64,000 bases of DNA from Tissierellales bacterium (lineage in GTDB: Bacteria; Bacillota; Clostridia; Tissierellales; Sedimentibacteraceae): NCBI GenBank assembly GCA_018433765.1, contig JAHDQO010000004.1:1-64000 (forward strand), in the 5' to 3' direction. Below the pieces are notes generated by a model. The model saw only the letters and a list, made by a program, of their open reading frames with translations, searched no databases and was not told the DNA's origin. The position numbers were made by a program, and so were the translations under genes. This document shows positions 25,476 through 34,882 of this stretch, in pieces; positions within the stretch are counted from its first letter, which is position 1; every line of letters begins with the position of its first letter.

Positions 25476-26174
25476 CTATATATTCTTATTTTTAAAATTA
25501 ACATTATAAAATTTAAGGAAATTTCCCATATCGCTATTAATTTCTTGAAGATGATTTCTCATTGCATCAGCTGCTTTGTTAACATTTCTATTTCTTATTG
25601 CTTCTATTATCTCTTCATGTTGTTTTACTATGCTTTCAGATGAAATAAATTCATAATAATAAATCATTCTAAATCTGCTCAATACTTCATTTAAGCTTTC
25701 CATTATTGATATAAGCCTATTATTTTTAGATAATATATATATTTTTTTATGTATTTCAAAATCAAAATTAATAATCTTTTTTATGTCTTTTTTCTTACAT
25801 GCTTCAGCAAATTTGTCTTGAATTTCTTCAATTTCTTTTATATCTTTGTCAGTAAAATTATTAAAAGCTAAGGTTATAGCCAATACTTCTAAAGACTCTC
25901 TGACTTCAAATGTTTCCATAATTTCTTCTAAGCTTAATTCTGACACATATGCTCCTTTTCTAGGAATCATAGTTACTAAACCTTCTAGTTCAAGTTTACG
26001 TATCGCCTCTCTTACTGGAGTTCTGCTGACACCTAATTTTTCAGCTAGTTGTGTTTCCATAAGCCTCTCATTAGGTTTTAATTGACCTGACAGTATAGCA
26101 TTTCTTATTGTTTCAAAAACAACATCTCTCAATGGTTTATAGTCATTAAAATTAGAATTATTAAAATTCTTCAT
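25476..26174 (-). CDS. GntR-family (FadR/FCD type) transcriptional regulator
   Basis: About 232 residues. Winged helix at about 15-75 (ETQLAEKLGVSRTPVREAIRKLELEG read in parts) and FCD domain to the end. The start is uncertain: ATG at 26186 sits directly against the ribosome site AAAGGA, so ATG at 26174 is preferred. It lies downstream of ispE, a linkage common in Clostridia. Ligand unknown; an AT-rich 100-bp gap separates it from ispE. Confidence 0.86.
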   Translation of the reverse strand: MKNFNNSNFNDYKPLRDVVFETIRNAILSGQLKPNERLMETQLAEKLGVSRTPVREAIRKLELEGLVTMIPRKGAYVSELSLEEIMETFEVRESLEVLAITLAFNNFTDKDIKEIEEIQDKFAEACKKKDIKKIINFDFEIHKKIYILSKNNRLISIMESLNEVLSRFRMIYYYEFISSESIVKQHEEIIEAIRNRNVNKAADAMRNHLQEINSDMGNFLKFYNVNFKNKNI

Positions 26175-26312
26175 GAATGTATTCATTCCTTTCCATAAAA
26201 CTAATGATATCCACTAGTTTATTATCATATTTTTTAACCTTCGAATTATATCTTTTGCTTTACATTAGTAAAGCTTCATTTAATTCTCCATTCTTCATTC
26301 TCATTTCTAAAT

Positions 26313-27167
26313 TCATATTGTTTCTGCTTTATATATACTGCTGTATTTTTTGCTTAATTTTTTTTCTGCGTTTACTAAATCTTCTTTATTTCTAAAAAGG
26401 CCAAAAACAACAGACCCACTTCCCGTCATAATACTTGAGCAAGCATTTAATTCTATCATCTTATTTTTTATGTCATTTATTTCAGGATGTATTTCTTCTA
26501 CAACATACTCAAGAGTATTAGCTATATTCAACGCAGCCTTTTTGTAACTACCACTGTTAATGTACTCAACAATTTTATTCCCATTATACAGATTAAAATA
26601 TTTGTTTTGCATTTTATTATAAACTAAAGCTGTTGACATATTAAATTCTGGTTTTACTATTAAAATGTTTTCCCATTTAAAGGGCTTAAGCTTAGTTATT
26701 TTCTCACCAATTCCCTCTACTAATGCTGTTCCTCCTGTTAAGCAAAACGGTACATCTGCTCCTATTTTTAAGCCCAATTCAAGCATCTCATCTTCAGTCA
26801 TCATTAAATCCCATAATTTATTTAGCCCTTTTATTACTGATGCAGCATTACTGCTTCCACCTGCCATACCACTTTCTATTGGTATATTTTTATTTATATA
26901 AATTATTGCCCCCTTATTTATTTTATATTTATGTTTTATAAGTATCACTGCTTTATATGCAGTATTTGTATGATCAAGTGGTATATCTTTATTATTGCAA
27001 TTAATAATTATATCTTTATTATTTTCATTATCTTTTATTGTTATTTCATCTTTTAAATTTATTTCCTGCATTACAGATTTTATATTATGGTAACCATCTT
27101 GTCTTTTTCCTATGATATCTAAAAATAAATTGATCTTTGCATAAGAAAATAATTTAATCTCTTTCAT
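26313..27167 (-). CDS. ispE: 4-diphosphocytidyl-2-C-methyl-D-erythritol kinase
   Basis: 284 residues, GHMP kinase family. FSYAKINLFLDI at the N-terminus, the ATP-binding loop ESGMAGGSSNAASV and the C-terminal MTGSGSVVFGLF are diagnostic. It phosphorylates CDP-methylerythritol in the MEP isoprenoid pathway in the cytoplasm. Length is standard. AGGTG-type ribosome site upstream. Confidence 0.95.
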   Translation of the reverse strand: MKEIKLFSYAKINLFLDIIGKRQDGYHNIKSVMQEINLKDEITIKDNENNKDIIINCNNKDIPLDHTNTAYKAVILIKHKYKINKGAIIYINKNIPIESGMAGGSSNAASVIKGLNKLWDLMMTEDEMLELGLKIGADVPFCLTGGTALVEGIGEKITKLKPFKWENILIVKPEFNMSTALVYNKMQNKYFNLYNGNKIVEYINSGSYKKAALNIANTLEYVVEEIHPEINDIKNKMIELNACSSIMTGSGSVVFGLFRNKEDLVNAEKKLSKKYSSIYKAETI

Positions 27168-27298
27168 ATTTACACCTTACTCAATTCTAATTATTAATTT
27201 AATTTAATTATATTGCATACAATATACTATTATATTTTATAATTTTGTTAAATATTTTTCAAATCAAATTTTAAATTTATCTAGATTTTATGTAAAAT

Positions 27299-27350
27299 AA
27301 AATCATAGCACCTGACAAATATATGCAATATAAATCAGATGCTATGATTT
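27299..27350 (-). terminator. Large terminator hairpin downstream of the DUF1893 gene
   Basis: A long stem of about 16 bp pairs 27299-27314 with 27335-27350 (AATCATAGCACCTGA against TCAGATGCTATGATT, one mismatch). A T-rich tract follows on the minus strand. Confidence 0.75.
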
Positions 27351-27773
27351 TTAGTTGTTTTCTAGTATAAATTTATTTATTTTCTTTAATAACATTTCAA
27401 ATTCTGTTTCATCTTTTGCTAATTTCTCAACAGGACACATATCATCTTTTTGTCTGTTTTTTATATATTCAACTTTTAAGTTGCTACTTACATTGATTCT
27501 CTTATTTTTTAATAATACTGATCCCTTTTCTGCTATAACATTACAATGCAGTTCTTTTATATCTGCATTGGCATACAACCATGCAGCTGCTGTTCCAACA
27601 ACTTTATCTGCCGCTGAACAACCTCTCATCTCATTTTTCATAGTTGTATATGCTTTATAAAGAGGCTTAATACCTCTTTCTTTACTCTTAAAGAAAACTT
27701 CTCCTTTTTTAACCAATACTATAGTCAAGTTTTCTTCTACTAGTAGGTTTTTTGCTGTCTCAATATCTTTCAT
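27351..27773 (-). CDS. DUF1893 domain protein
   Basis: 140 residues. The DUF1893 signature is seen in KGEVFFKSKERGIKPLY and GCSAADKVVGTAAAWLYANA, a cytidine-deaminase-fold-like domain. A CxxAD-type motif is present, but catalytic activity is unproven for the family. The C-terminal extension (110-140) is helical. It lies 8 bp downstream of the L,D-transpeptidase gene and is probably co-transcribed. Confidence 0.85.
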   Translation of the reverse strand: MKDIETAKNLLVEENLTIVLVKKGEVFFKSKERGIKPLYKAYTTMKNEMRGCSAADKVVGTAAAWLYANADIKELHCNVIAEKGSVLLKNKRINVSSNLKVEYIKNRQKDDMCPVEKLAKDETEFEMLLKKINKFILENN

Positions 27774-27781
27774 CTTATCTC

Positions 27782-28555
27782 CTAATATATTAGTACGTAA
27801 GAACCAACTGGAATATTATCATAGATATATTTTGCAATTTCTACAGGTAATCTTATACAGCCGTGACTTGCTGGTTGTCCTAATTTATCTGCTTCTTCTT
27901 GTATTAGATTTCCGTCTCTATCAAAAACTACTGAATGGAAAAGATATATCCATCTAAAACCAACCCAGTATTTAAAACCAGAATCAAATCTTTCTATATA
28001 AGTCCATTCACCTTTTCTTCCATCTTCTATTTGAAATATACCTTTTGGAGTGAAATAGTCCCATAATCCACTTGAACCTAAAGATTCTTTCACTACCTCA
28101 CCATCTTTATATATCTTTAATGTTTGGTCATCTTGAGTAAATATTAACACATACTCACTGCTGTCTTTATTATATTCGTGAGGCGGTATTTCTTTAGTTC
28201 TTATACTAATCGCTTCCGCATATCCCTCAGTACCATCTTCTAATCTTATTTTAAACCAGCCATAAGGTACTGTTTCTAGCAATTCTACTTTATCATAATT
28301 CTTAATAGTACATAAAACATTCCCATCATAGCTATTTGTATCATATACTTCTACTATACCATCACTTTCATTTGTATTAAGCACTTCTCCTGTATACACT
28401 TTTGGCTCTACTTCCACAGGAGATGGTGTAGTTACTGCTTGATTTGTAGTATTCGAATCATCTACTTGTCCTTGAGTATCTTTAGCATCTGTTGATTTAC
28501 AGCCGGTAATTAACAACGCTGTTAACATTGCAATAATTAATATTTTTTTCTTCAT
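27782..28555 (-). CDS. L,D-transpeptidase (YkuD) lipoprotein with SH3-like domain
   Basis: 257 residues. Lipobox LLITGC, a Thr/Gln-rich linker, a bacterial SH3-like domain (about 65-120) and a YkuD catalytic domain (about 135-257) ending with ASHGCIRLP (catalytic Cys, with His and Arg). It cross-links peptidoglycan outside the membrane. The start at 28555 is chosen because GGAGG lies 10 nt upstream and a signal peptide begins there; the frame is open to 28624. Confidence 0.9.
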   Translation of the reverse strand: MKKKILIIAMLTALLITGCKSTDAKDTQGQVDDSNTTNQAVTTPSPVEVEPKVYTGEVLNTNESDGIVEVYDTNSYDGNVLCTIKNYDKVELLETVPYGWFKIRLEDGTEGYAEAISIRTKEIPPHEYNKDSSEYVLIFTQDDQTLKIYKDGEVVKESLGSSGLWDYFTPKGIFQIEDGRKGEWTYIERFDSGFKYWVGFRWIYLFHSVVFDRDGNLIQEEADKLGQPASHGCIRLPVEIAKYIYDNIPVGSYVLIY

Positions 28556-28706
28556 AATGTAATATCCTCCGTCATTTCTATATTTGTTTGTAAGTAATGG
28601 TTTTTGTTTTAATGATATAGCCATGTAATTATACCAAAATATTGTCTGTTTAACAACATGTTTTGGTCATGTTAAAATACAAATAATTCCATTAATAAGC
28701 ATAATC

Positions 28707-29642
28707 TCAAAACATTTTCTTTTTAGCTAGGAATATACCTGCTAGTAAAGAAGCCACTCCTGATATTAAAATAATAACCCAAAATGCATTTGGACTATTT
28801 GAAAGCGGAAGTTTTGATAAGTTCATGCCGTAAAAACTAGCTATCATGGTCGGTATAGCCATTACTATTGTAATTGAAGTTAATATTTTCATTACTATAT
28901 TTAAATTGTTTGAAATTACTGATGCAAATGCATCCATCATACCACTTAATATACCACTATATATATTTGACATCTCAATAGCTTGCTTATTTTCAATTAT
29001 AACATCTTCTAATAAATCTTCGTCTTCTGGATAAAGTTTTACTGTTTCCAGTTTCAAGAGCTTTTCTAATACTATTTGATTTGCCCTAAGAGAAGTTGTA
29101 AAGTATACAAGTGACTTCTCTAAATCAAGCAATTGTATAAGCTCTCTATTTTTCATAGATTTATGAAGCTGTCTTTCTACTTGACTGCTCATCTTATCAA
29201 CTTGCTTCAAATATAGTAAATATCTTTTTGCTACTTTATATAATATTTGAAGTACAAATCTATATCTCTTAAATGTCGCAAAAGATTTTACACTGTTCTT
29301 TTCAAATTGATCTATTACTACAGAATCTTTTAGACATACTGTAATAATATTTTTACCAATTAGTATAATTCCAAAGGGGATTGTTTCATAAACTATGTGT
29401 TCATCTTCTTTTTCTACTACAGGTATATCTACTAATATTAGCAGCTGATCATCTTCTATTTCTATACGAGAACTTTCCTCATCATCCAAAGCTGCTTTTA
29501 AAAAGTCATTTTCAACTTTTAAACTCTCTTCAACAAATTTAAGCTCTTTTTCACTTGGATTAATAAGATTAATCCAAGCACCATCTTCAATTTCTTCAAG
29601 CTTAAATAAAGTCTCATCAATTGTTTTATAAATATTTAACAT
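28707..29642 (-). CDS. corA: CorA-family magnesium transporter
   Basis: 311 residues. Cytoplasmic alpha/beta and helical domain (1-250), two C-terminal transmembrane helices, and the FYGMNL signature between them (GMN filter). The start at 29642 has GAGGTGG 6 nt upstream; a GTG 9 nt earlier lies within that site. Expression is controlled by the M-box leader upstream. Pentameric Mg2+ channel by family knowledge. Confidence 0.93.
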   Translation of the reverse strand: MLNIYKTIDETLFKLEEIEDGAWINLINPSEKELKFVEESLKVENDFLKAALDDEESSRIEIEDDQLLILVDIPVVEKEDEHIVYETIPFGIILIGKNIITVCLKDSVVIDQFEKNSVKSFATFKRYRFVLQILYKVAKRYLLYLKQVDKMSSQVERQLHKSMKNRELIQLLDLEKSLVYFTTSLRANQIVLEKLLKLETVKLYPEDEDLLEDVIIENKQAIEMSNIYSGILSGMMDAFASVISNNLNIVMKILTSITIVMAIPTMIASFYGMNLSKLPLSNSPNAFWVIILISGVASLLAGIFLAKKKMF

Positions 29643-29821
29643 GCTTTCCACCTCAATTCTTGATATTGAAATATTTCTACATTATCAAAAATAGGTTACT
29701 AATAAGAAACATGATGATAATAGAGAAATATTCTTTTTACTAAATAAAACTTATATAGATTAGGCCCGTCATCCACTATTTCATCACATCCTTTTATATT
29801 GTTATATTTATAATTACCAAA

Positions 29822-30012
29822 AATAAAAAAACTTACACCAAAAGATGTAAGATTTGATAACCTATACACCTGTTGGGTTTTAGCACTATATAGCTTTGGC
29901 ACAGCCAGCCGCATTAAATATAACCTTATCGATTATATTTGCTGACCCATTGGCATCTCTAGATGTTTCTGGGCATCGGCATATATCTTATATAGGAACC
30001 TCTCCTAACCAG
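29822..30012 (-). ncRNA. M-box (ykoK) magnesium riboswitch with terminator
   Basis: On the minus strand the leader begins GTTAGGAGAGGTTCCTATAT and continues with TATATGCCGATGCCC, GAAACATCTAGAGATGCC and AATGGGTCAGCAAA, which are the conserved M-box blocks. The distal paired segment runs through 29925-29855. A terminator stem CTTACA/TGTAAG (29851-29832) with a T run (to 29822) follows. High Mg2+ should fold the aptamer and stop transcription before corA; low Mg2+ allows antitermination. Confidence 0.93.
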
Positions 30013-30159
30013 GTTTTTATATTGCTTTTAATATCATATTCTAAATTTAAAAATTATGCAAGTAAAATTTATTAATTTTATAAAAATTGTATAAAATTAA
30101 TAAAAAAAGGTAAAATATTAGTATAAATATTAAATTTTAATTAAATTCGGTGCCATATT

Positions 30160-30188
30160 TTGACTATTTTATAATTTTATGATAAAAT
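30160..30188 (+). promoter_or_regulatory. SigA promoter of veg
   Basis: TTGACT (30160-30165), 17-nt spacer, TAAAAT (30183-30188), about 30 nt before the veg start. Confidence 0.7.
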
Positions 30189-30218
30189 GGATTATGTATA
30201 TATAGAAAGGGTGATTCA

Positions 30219-30479
30219 TTGACAAAAACCACTATCAATTCACTAAGAGAAAATGTTAAAGGTTGCATTGGCCATAAAGTTAAGATTAGAACTAGCAGAA
30301 GTAGAAAAAAAACTTCTGTTAAAGAAGGTATCTTAGAAGGTGCTTATCCCTCAGTTTTTACAGTACGAGTAAAGAACAGTATGGGTTCTGATAGAGCAGT
30401 ATCTTATAGTTACATAGATCTACTCACAAATACTGTAGAAATGACTTTATGTGACGAGAAAGAGACAAAAATAAGTTAA
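30219..30479 (+). CDS. veg: Veg protein
   Basis: 86 residues, matching the Veg family (SLRENVKGCIGHKVKIR; KEGILEGAYPSVFTVRV; VSYSYIDLLT). The TTG start is set by AAAGGGTG. In Bacillus subtilis Veg is abundant and stimulates biofilm matrix genes, apparently through SinR. Small, basic, SH3-like beta fold. Monocistronic between a good promoter and a terminator. Confidence 0.94.
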   Translation: MTKTTINSLRENVKGCIGHKVKIRTSRSRKKTSVKEGILEGAYPSVFTVRVKNSMGSDRAVSYSYIDLLTNTVEMTLCDEKETKIS

Positions 30480-30484
30480 TTATA

Positions 30485-30512
30485 TAAGGCCCTGTTTTAA
30501 ACAGGGCTTTTA
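30485..30512. terminator. Bidirectional terminator between veg and the formyl-THF cyclo-ligase gene
   Basis: Stem GCCCTGT (30489-30495) / ACAGGGC (30500-30506) with a T run. The convergent minus-strand gene ends inside the hairpin, so its last codons overlap it. Confidence 0.85.
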
Positions 30513-31072
30513 TATATGCTTTCTTCTGTTATAATCATATCCATTTTTATATCATGCTTCTTTGCAGGTATCATATTAGCAACTTGGAATTCGTAAGCTA
30601 AAGCTATTATGAAAGTATCTTTTCTTCTATTTACTAGAAGTTTATCATAATAACCCTTTCCAAAACCTATCCTGTTACAATTCTTATCAAAAACAACTCC
30701 AGGTACAAGTATTAAATCTATTTCTTTTATATCAACAGGTTTAATAATCTCTTTTTTTGGTTCTAAATATCCATATCTGCTGTATGTGAGATTGTCTTCT
30801 ATATCTTTAATCTCTACTGGAATTATTTCTACTTTATTTATATCAGTATATGGTACGATTACCTTCTTATTTTCATCAAGCATCTTCTCTATAAGATTAA
30901 ATGTATCTACTTCATTCTTAAAACTCATATAAGACATAATAGTATCACTTTTTTTATATTCGTCTAAACAAGTAAGTTTATTGATTACTTCTTCACTATA
31001 AGAAATAACAAAATTTTTATCTAACTTGTTTCTTTTATTTAAAATCTTTCTACGAATTATATTTTTGTCTTC
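30497..31072 (-). CDS. 5-formyltetrahydrofolate cyclo-ligase
   Basis: About 191 residues. RRKILNKRNKL at the N-terminus, LVPGVVFDKNCNRIGFGKGYYDKLL (the ATP-binding G-x-G-K-G-Y-Y-D motif) and an IALAYEFQ C-terminal motif are characteristic. It converts 5-formyl-THF to methenyl-THF using ATP in the cytoplasm. The start at 31072 is chosen for an AGAGGATAGAG site upstream; the frame opens 30 nt earlier. Confidence 0.92.
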   Translation of the reverse strand, partial: EDKNIIRRKILNKRNKLDKNFVISYSEEVINKLTCLDEYKKSDTIMSYMSFKNEVDTFNLIEKMLDENKKVIVPYTDINKVEIIPVEIKDIEDNLTYSRYGYLEPKKEIIKPVDIKEIDLILVPGVVFDKNCNRIGFGKGYYDKLLVNRRKDTFIIALAYEFQVANMIPAKKHDIKMDMIITEESIYKSPV

Positions 31073-31144
31073 CATAGTTTTAATCTCTATCCTCTTTAAC
31101 AATTTCTGCTTTACAATAATAACATTACATATAACTTTACACTT

Positions 31145-32344
31145 TTATCTTTTAACTTTTAACTTATTTAGTGCTTCTTCCATTCTATTCATACCTTTTT
31201 CTATATTTTCCATAGAATTTGAATATGATATTCTAATATTATCTGGTGATTCAAAGGCTGCACCGGGAACAACAGCTATTCTAGCTTCTTTTAACAAGAA
31301 ATCTGCAACACCAAATGAATCTTTTAATTTTTCTCCATCGTATTCTTTTTCAAACAACGATTTTACATTTGGCATAGTATAGAAAGCTCCTTTTGGTTCC
31401 GCACAGCTTATACCATCCATATTGTTTAACCTTTTAATTATATATTGTCTTCTTCTATCAAATTCCATTCTCATTTTTTCAACATCTTGTTCTGCTTCTT
31501 TTAGAGCAATTACACCTGCTTTTTGAGCTATAGAATTTGCATTAGAAGTTGTATGTCCTTGTAAAGCTACCATTCCTTTTACTATATCTGCAGGTCCTGC
31601 TGCATATCCAATTCTCCATCCTGTCATAGAATAAGCTTTTGATAGTCCATTTATAGTTATAGTCCATTCTTTAATTTCATCTGATAATGATGCTGTACAA
31701 ATATGTTTTTCTCCATCATAAATAAGTTTTTCATATATTTCATCAGAAATGATAAAAAACTCTTTTTGGACTGCAAGTTTACCTAAAGCCTCAATGTGTT
31801 CCTTTTTATATACTGCTCCTGTAGGATTATTAGGAGTATTTATTATTATTGCCTTAGTTTTATCTGTCACTGCTTTTTCTATTTTTTCAACATCTAAAGC
31901 AAAACCTTTTTCTTCTTCCATAGGAACTATAACAGGAATCCCCTCTGCAAGTTTAACCATTTCTATATAGCTTACCCAGCATGGAGTAGGTAAAATAACC
32001 TCATCTCCCTTATTAACTATAGTAAAAATAGAGTTTATAAGAGATTGTTTAGCTCCTGACGAAACAATTATTTGTGATGGTGTATATTTTACATTGTTAT
32101 CTCTTAATAACTTGTTACAAATTTCTTCTTTAAAATCTAAAGCACCTGAAGCAGGAGTATATTTAGTAAATCCATCATCAATAGCTTTCTTTGCTTCAAC
32201 GTTAATAACATCAGGTGTATTAAAATCAGGTTCTCCTACATTAAAACCTATTACATCTATTCCGTTCTTTCTCATTTCTGCAACTTTCGCTGTCAAAGTA
32301 ACTGTAGCTGAAGGTTTCATTTTTTTAATTCTTTCACTTAACAT
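31145..32344 (-). CDS. Class I/II pyridoxal-phosphate aminotransferase (aspartate/aromatic type)
   Basis: 399 residues, fold type I aminotransferase (AspC/PatA group). NTPNNPTGAVY binds the cofactor ring region, NGLSKAYSMTGWRIGYAAGP carries the PLP lysine, and RISYSNS near the end has the substrate-carboxylate Arg. Probably aspartate aminotransferase; an aromatic or prephenate aminotransferase is possible given the nearby aro genes. The last codons (KLKVKR) fall in sequence resembling an arm of the AT-rich repeat family. Confidence 0.9.
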   Translation of the reverse strand: MLSERIKKMKPSATVTLTAKVAEMRKNGIDVIGFNVGEPDFNTPDVINVEAKKAIDDGFTKYTPASGALDFKEEICNKLLRDNNVKYTPSQIIVSSGAKQSLINSIFTIVNKGDEVILPTPCWVSYIEMVKLAEGIPVIVPMEEEKGFALDVEKIEKAVTDKTKAIIINTPNNPTGAVYKKEHIEALGKLAVQKEFFIISDEIYEKLIYDGEKHICTASLSDEIKEWTITINGLSKAYSMTGWRIGYAAGPADIVKGMVALQGHTTSNANSIAQKAGVIALKEAEQDVEKMRMEFDRRRQYIIKRLNNMDGISCAEPKGAFYTMPNVKSLFEKEYDGEKLKDSFGVADFLLKEARIAVVPGAAFESPDNIRISYSNSMENIEKGMNRMEEALNKLKVKR

Positions 32345-32465
32345 TATTAGTTATCACCTCACTATAATATTGTTTTACAAGGCAATATTAACACTTACAA
32401 TTTTATTTTTCAATATTAAATTGAAATTAGTTATTTTTTTAAGTTTATATAATCTAATCCTTTTT

Positions 32466-33107
32466 TTAAAAAAGAAAAACAAGATTAAACAATAGACCAA
32501 ATATAAAATCCACTATTGGAGATATTATTCTACCAATAATGCCAGTAAATATTAGTAATAATAGAACTATTCTTATTTGCTGATAATATTTATTATAAAA
32601 ATTAGCAACTTTAAAACCACCTATATTAGCTAAAATATGATGACCATCTAACGGCGGTATTGGAATTAGATTAAAAACCATAAGTACTATGTTTATATAT
32701 GCAATGTATTGAATTATTGTTAATACATAACCATTTTGCAAAAACATATATGGATTTACAGACATTAATATCCTCATTATTATTAATGAAATAATTGCTA
32801 CTACTAAGTTCATTAAAGGGCCTGCCAAAGACACAATAGTATCATCTCTTCTAGTGTTTTTAAAGTTTCTTGGATTTATCATAACTGGTTTTGCCCATCC
32901 AAATCTAAAAAACAGCAAACATATAAAACCTACTGGATCTAAATGTTTAAAAGGATCTAAAGTTAGCCTCCCTTGATATTTTGGAGTATCATCTCCAAGT
33001 TTTACAGCTGCATATGCATGTGCAAATTCATGAAATGAAAGTCCTATTATAATACCAGGTAATGTTAACAGCATGCTTAATATATCAAAGTTAAAAAATC
33101 TTCCCAT
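32466..33107 (-). CDS. Site-2-protease-family membrane zinc protease (M50)
   Basis: 213 residues, about five hydrophobic segments. GLSFHEFAHAYAA supplies the HExxH zinc motif, and NLIPIPPLDGHHI supplies the third ligand (L-D-G). This short, PDZ-less form is the common YwhC/FpaP-like type in Firmicutes. It cleaves within the membrane; substrates unknown. AGGAGG-type ribosome site at the start. Confidence 0.92.
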   Translation of the reverse strand: MGRFFNFDILSMLLTLPGIIIGLSFHEFAHAYAAVKLGDDTPKYQGRLTLDPFKHLDPVGFICLLFFRFGWAKPVMINPRNFKNTRRDDTIVSLAGPLMNLVVAIISLIIMRILMSVNPYMFLQNGYVLTIIQYIAYINIVLMVFNLIPIPPLDGHHILANIGGFKVANFYNKYYQQIRIVLLLLIFTGIIGRIISPIVDFIFGLLFNLVFLF

Positions 33108-33269
33108 TTATTCCTCCTGTATTAAAAGTTAATAGCCAAAAATTAATGATTTATATTAATTGAAAAATATTTTAACACAAAAACATTTCTTATCATATAA
33201 TAATATATTTAAAATATGTAATTTGCAATAATAATTTATAATCTTTATAATAATATTAATAAACAGTAA

Positions 33270-33502
33270 AACGAGTAATAAGTAAAAGATAAAAGTATAA
33301 AAATAAATGATAAAAGATAAATACAAGTTTAAAGATAAAAGTTATGGAAGATTTACTTTCGTAAAGCATTAAATAATAATATATAAATTTACGAATCATT
33401 ATGACTAAATTAACCATAACTTAAGTAGTGAACAGAAATGTTTGATTTCTTGTGAATCACTTACACAGAGTGCTTAACTATTAGTTTTTAGTTTTTATCT
33501 TA
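33270..33502. repeat. Imperfect palindromic intergenic repeat (family B, copy 2)
   Basis: The left arm (33275-33340, runs of AAAAGATAAAAGT type) is roughly complementary to the right arm (33480-33502, TAGTTTTTAGTTTTTATCTT). The centre carries TTTACTTTCGTAAAG and ATTTACGAATCATTATGAC, as in copies 1 and 3. It fills most of the 400-bp gap before mogA. No gene is seen there. Confidence 0.6.
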
Positions 33503-33526
33503 ACAATCATTGTGAGGAGTGAATAT

Positions 33527-34018
33527 ATGTTTACAGTAGGAATTATAATATCTAGCGATAAAGGTTCAAGAGGTGAAAGAGAAGATTTAAGCGGTAAAAT
33601 AATTAAAAATAAAATGGAACAGAATGGCTATGAAGTTATTGATTACATAATTGTTCCCGATGAAAAGTTAATGCTTGAAGAAGCTATGATATCTATGTGT
33701 GATAAGAAAAAAATTGATTTGATACTAACTTCTGGTGGAACTGGATTTTCTAAAAGAGATGTTACTCCGGAAGCTACCATGAATGTTATAGATAGGCAAA
33801 CTCCCGGTATATCTGAAGCAATAAGGTATTACAGTCTTCAAATAACACCTAAAGCTATGCTTTCAAGAGCTGTTTCGGGAATAAGAAAAGATTCTTTAAT
33901 TATTAATCTTCCAGGAAGTCCTAAAGCAGTAGAAGAATCAATTGATTTTTTACTTCCTGTACTTGATCACGGTTTAGAAATTCTTAAGGGTACTGCCAGT
34001 GAATGTGCAAGAAAGTAA
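33527..34018 (+). CDS. MogA/MoaB-family molybdenum cofactor biosynthesis protein
   Basis: 163 residues. GIIISSDKGSRGEREDLSG at the N-terminus, TSGGTGFSKRDVTPEAT and NLPGSPKAVEES are the MogA/MoaB signature that binds molybdopterin. It adenylates molybdopterin. The start at 33527 follows GAGGAG; a GTG at 33512 overlaps that site. It stands alone here, without other moa or moe genes. Confidence 0.92.
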   Translation: MFTVGIIISSDKGSRGEREDLSGKIIKNKMEQNGYEVIDYIIVPDEKLMLEEAMISMCDKKKIDLILTSGGTGFSKRDVTPEATMNVIDRQTPGISEAIRYYSLQITPKAMLSRAVSGIRKDSLIINLPGSPKAVEESIDFLLPVLDHGLEILKGTASECARK

Positions 34019-34028
34019 TATATATTAA

Positions 34029-34796
34029 TTAATCTATTAAGTTTATAAATGATCTTAATAGATTAATTGGTATTTGACCGGGAGCTGATACATCTTTTCC
34101 AACTGCAAATGTCATATCTGAACCAAATAGTCCTCCTGTCACTCTAGTCATTCTACCTAAATCACCCATTGAAATTGCTATAATTGGTATGTTTACTTTC
34201 TTTGTTCTTGCATTATGTGAAGCATTTATTAGTTTTAATACATCTCCATTGTTTTTTGGCATAACAGTAACCTTAGTAATATCTCCACCTAATTTTTCTC
34301 CTTCTACTATCTTATTATAGATAAACTCTTGTTCAGGAGTTTCTTTAAAATTATGATAAGACAATATAAGCTTCGCATTGTTATCTTCAACTATATCTTT
34401 AATTTTGCTTATAAATGAGGATTCATTAGACATTTCTATATCTACAATATCTATGCAGCCAGTTTCTAAAGCATTTCTAATTATTTCAATTCTTTTTTCT
34501 TGTGGTATATATTTTAGACCGCCCTCATCTGTATGCCTACATGTAAATATTAATGGTATATTATTTATTACTTCTGATAAATTACTTAAACTATCAACTA
34601 CTGAGGCAATATTTTCTACATTATTAAAGGAATCAACTCTCCACTCTATAACATCAGGGTTAAATTTGCATATTTCTTCAGCATCATTTATTAAAGAATT
34701 ATTATCTTTAGATACTAAAGGAATGCATACTAATGTTTTTTCTCCACCAAAGATTTTATTTTTTATGTTATACTTTATTTTACTTTGTATTTTCAT
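34029..34796 (-). CDS. aroD: 3-dehydroquinate dehydratase, type I
   Basis: 255 residues, class I (Schiff base) enzyme. VIEWRVDSFNN, LIFTCRHTDEGG (Arg, His), ILSYHNFKETP with the catalytic His region, and KVTVMPKNNGD with the Schiff-base Lys are present; FGSDMTFA and APGQIPI close the barrel. Third step of the shikimate path. Upstream of it on the minus strand lies aroK, with a repeat between them. Confidence 0.94.
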   Translation of the reverse strand: MKIQSKIKYNIKNKIFGGEKTLVCIPLVSKDNNSLINDAEEICKFNPDVIEWRVDSFNNVENIASVVDSLSNLSEVINNIPLIFTCRHTDEGGLKYIPQEKRIEIIRNALETGCIDIVDIEMSNESSFISKIKDIVEDNNAKLILSYHNFKETPEQEFIYNKIVEGEKLGGDITKVTVMPKNNGDVLKLINASHNARTKKVNIPIIAISMGDLGRMTRVTGGLFGSDMTFAVGKDVSAPGQIPINLLRSFINLID

Positions 34797-34830
34797 CTTT
34801 CACTCCTTTTAACTAGTAAAACTACCATAA

Positions 34831-34880
34831 TTTAACCACGGAACTACACGGAAGAACACTGAATTGCGCTTCGCACGTTT
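34831..34880 (+). repeat. Dispersed CCACGG-type repeat, copy 1
   Basis: TTTAACCACGG-A-CTACACGG is followed by GAAGAACACTGAATTGCGC and TTCGCA. Copies lie at 38811-38858 (opposite strand) and 60387-60440. It sits between aroK and aroD. Confidence 0.65.
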
Positions 34881-34882
34881 TA

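Noticed and set aside
26345-26941. Plus-strand frames across ispE
   Set aside because: Out-of-frame shadows of a clear ispE gene; no start signals.
29699-29914. A 71-codon frame upstream of corA
   Set aside because: It lies inside the M-box leader and its terminator, which explain the sequence.
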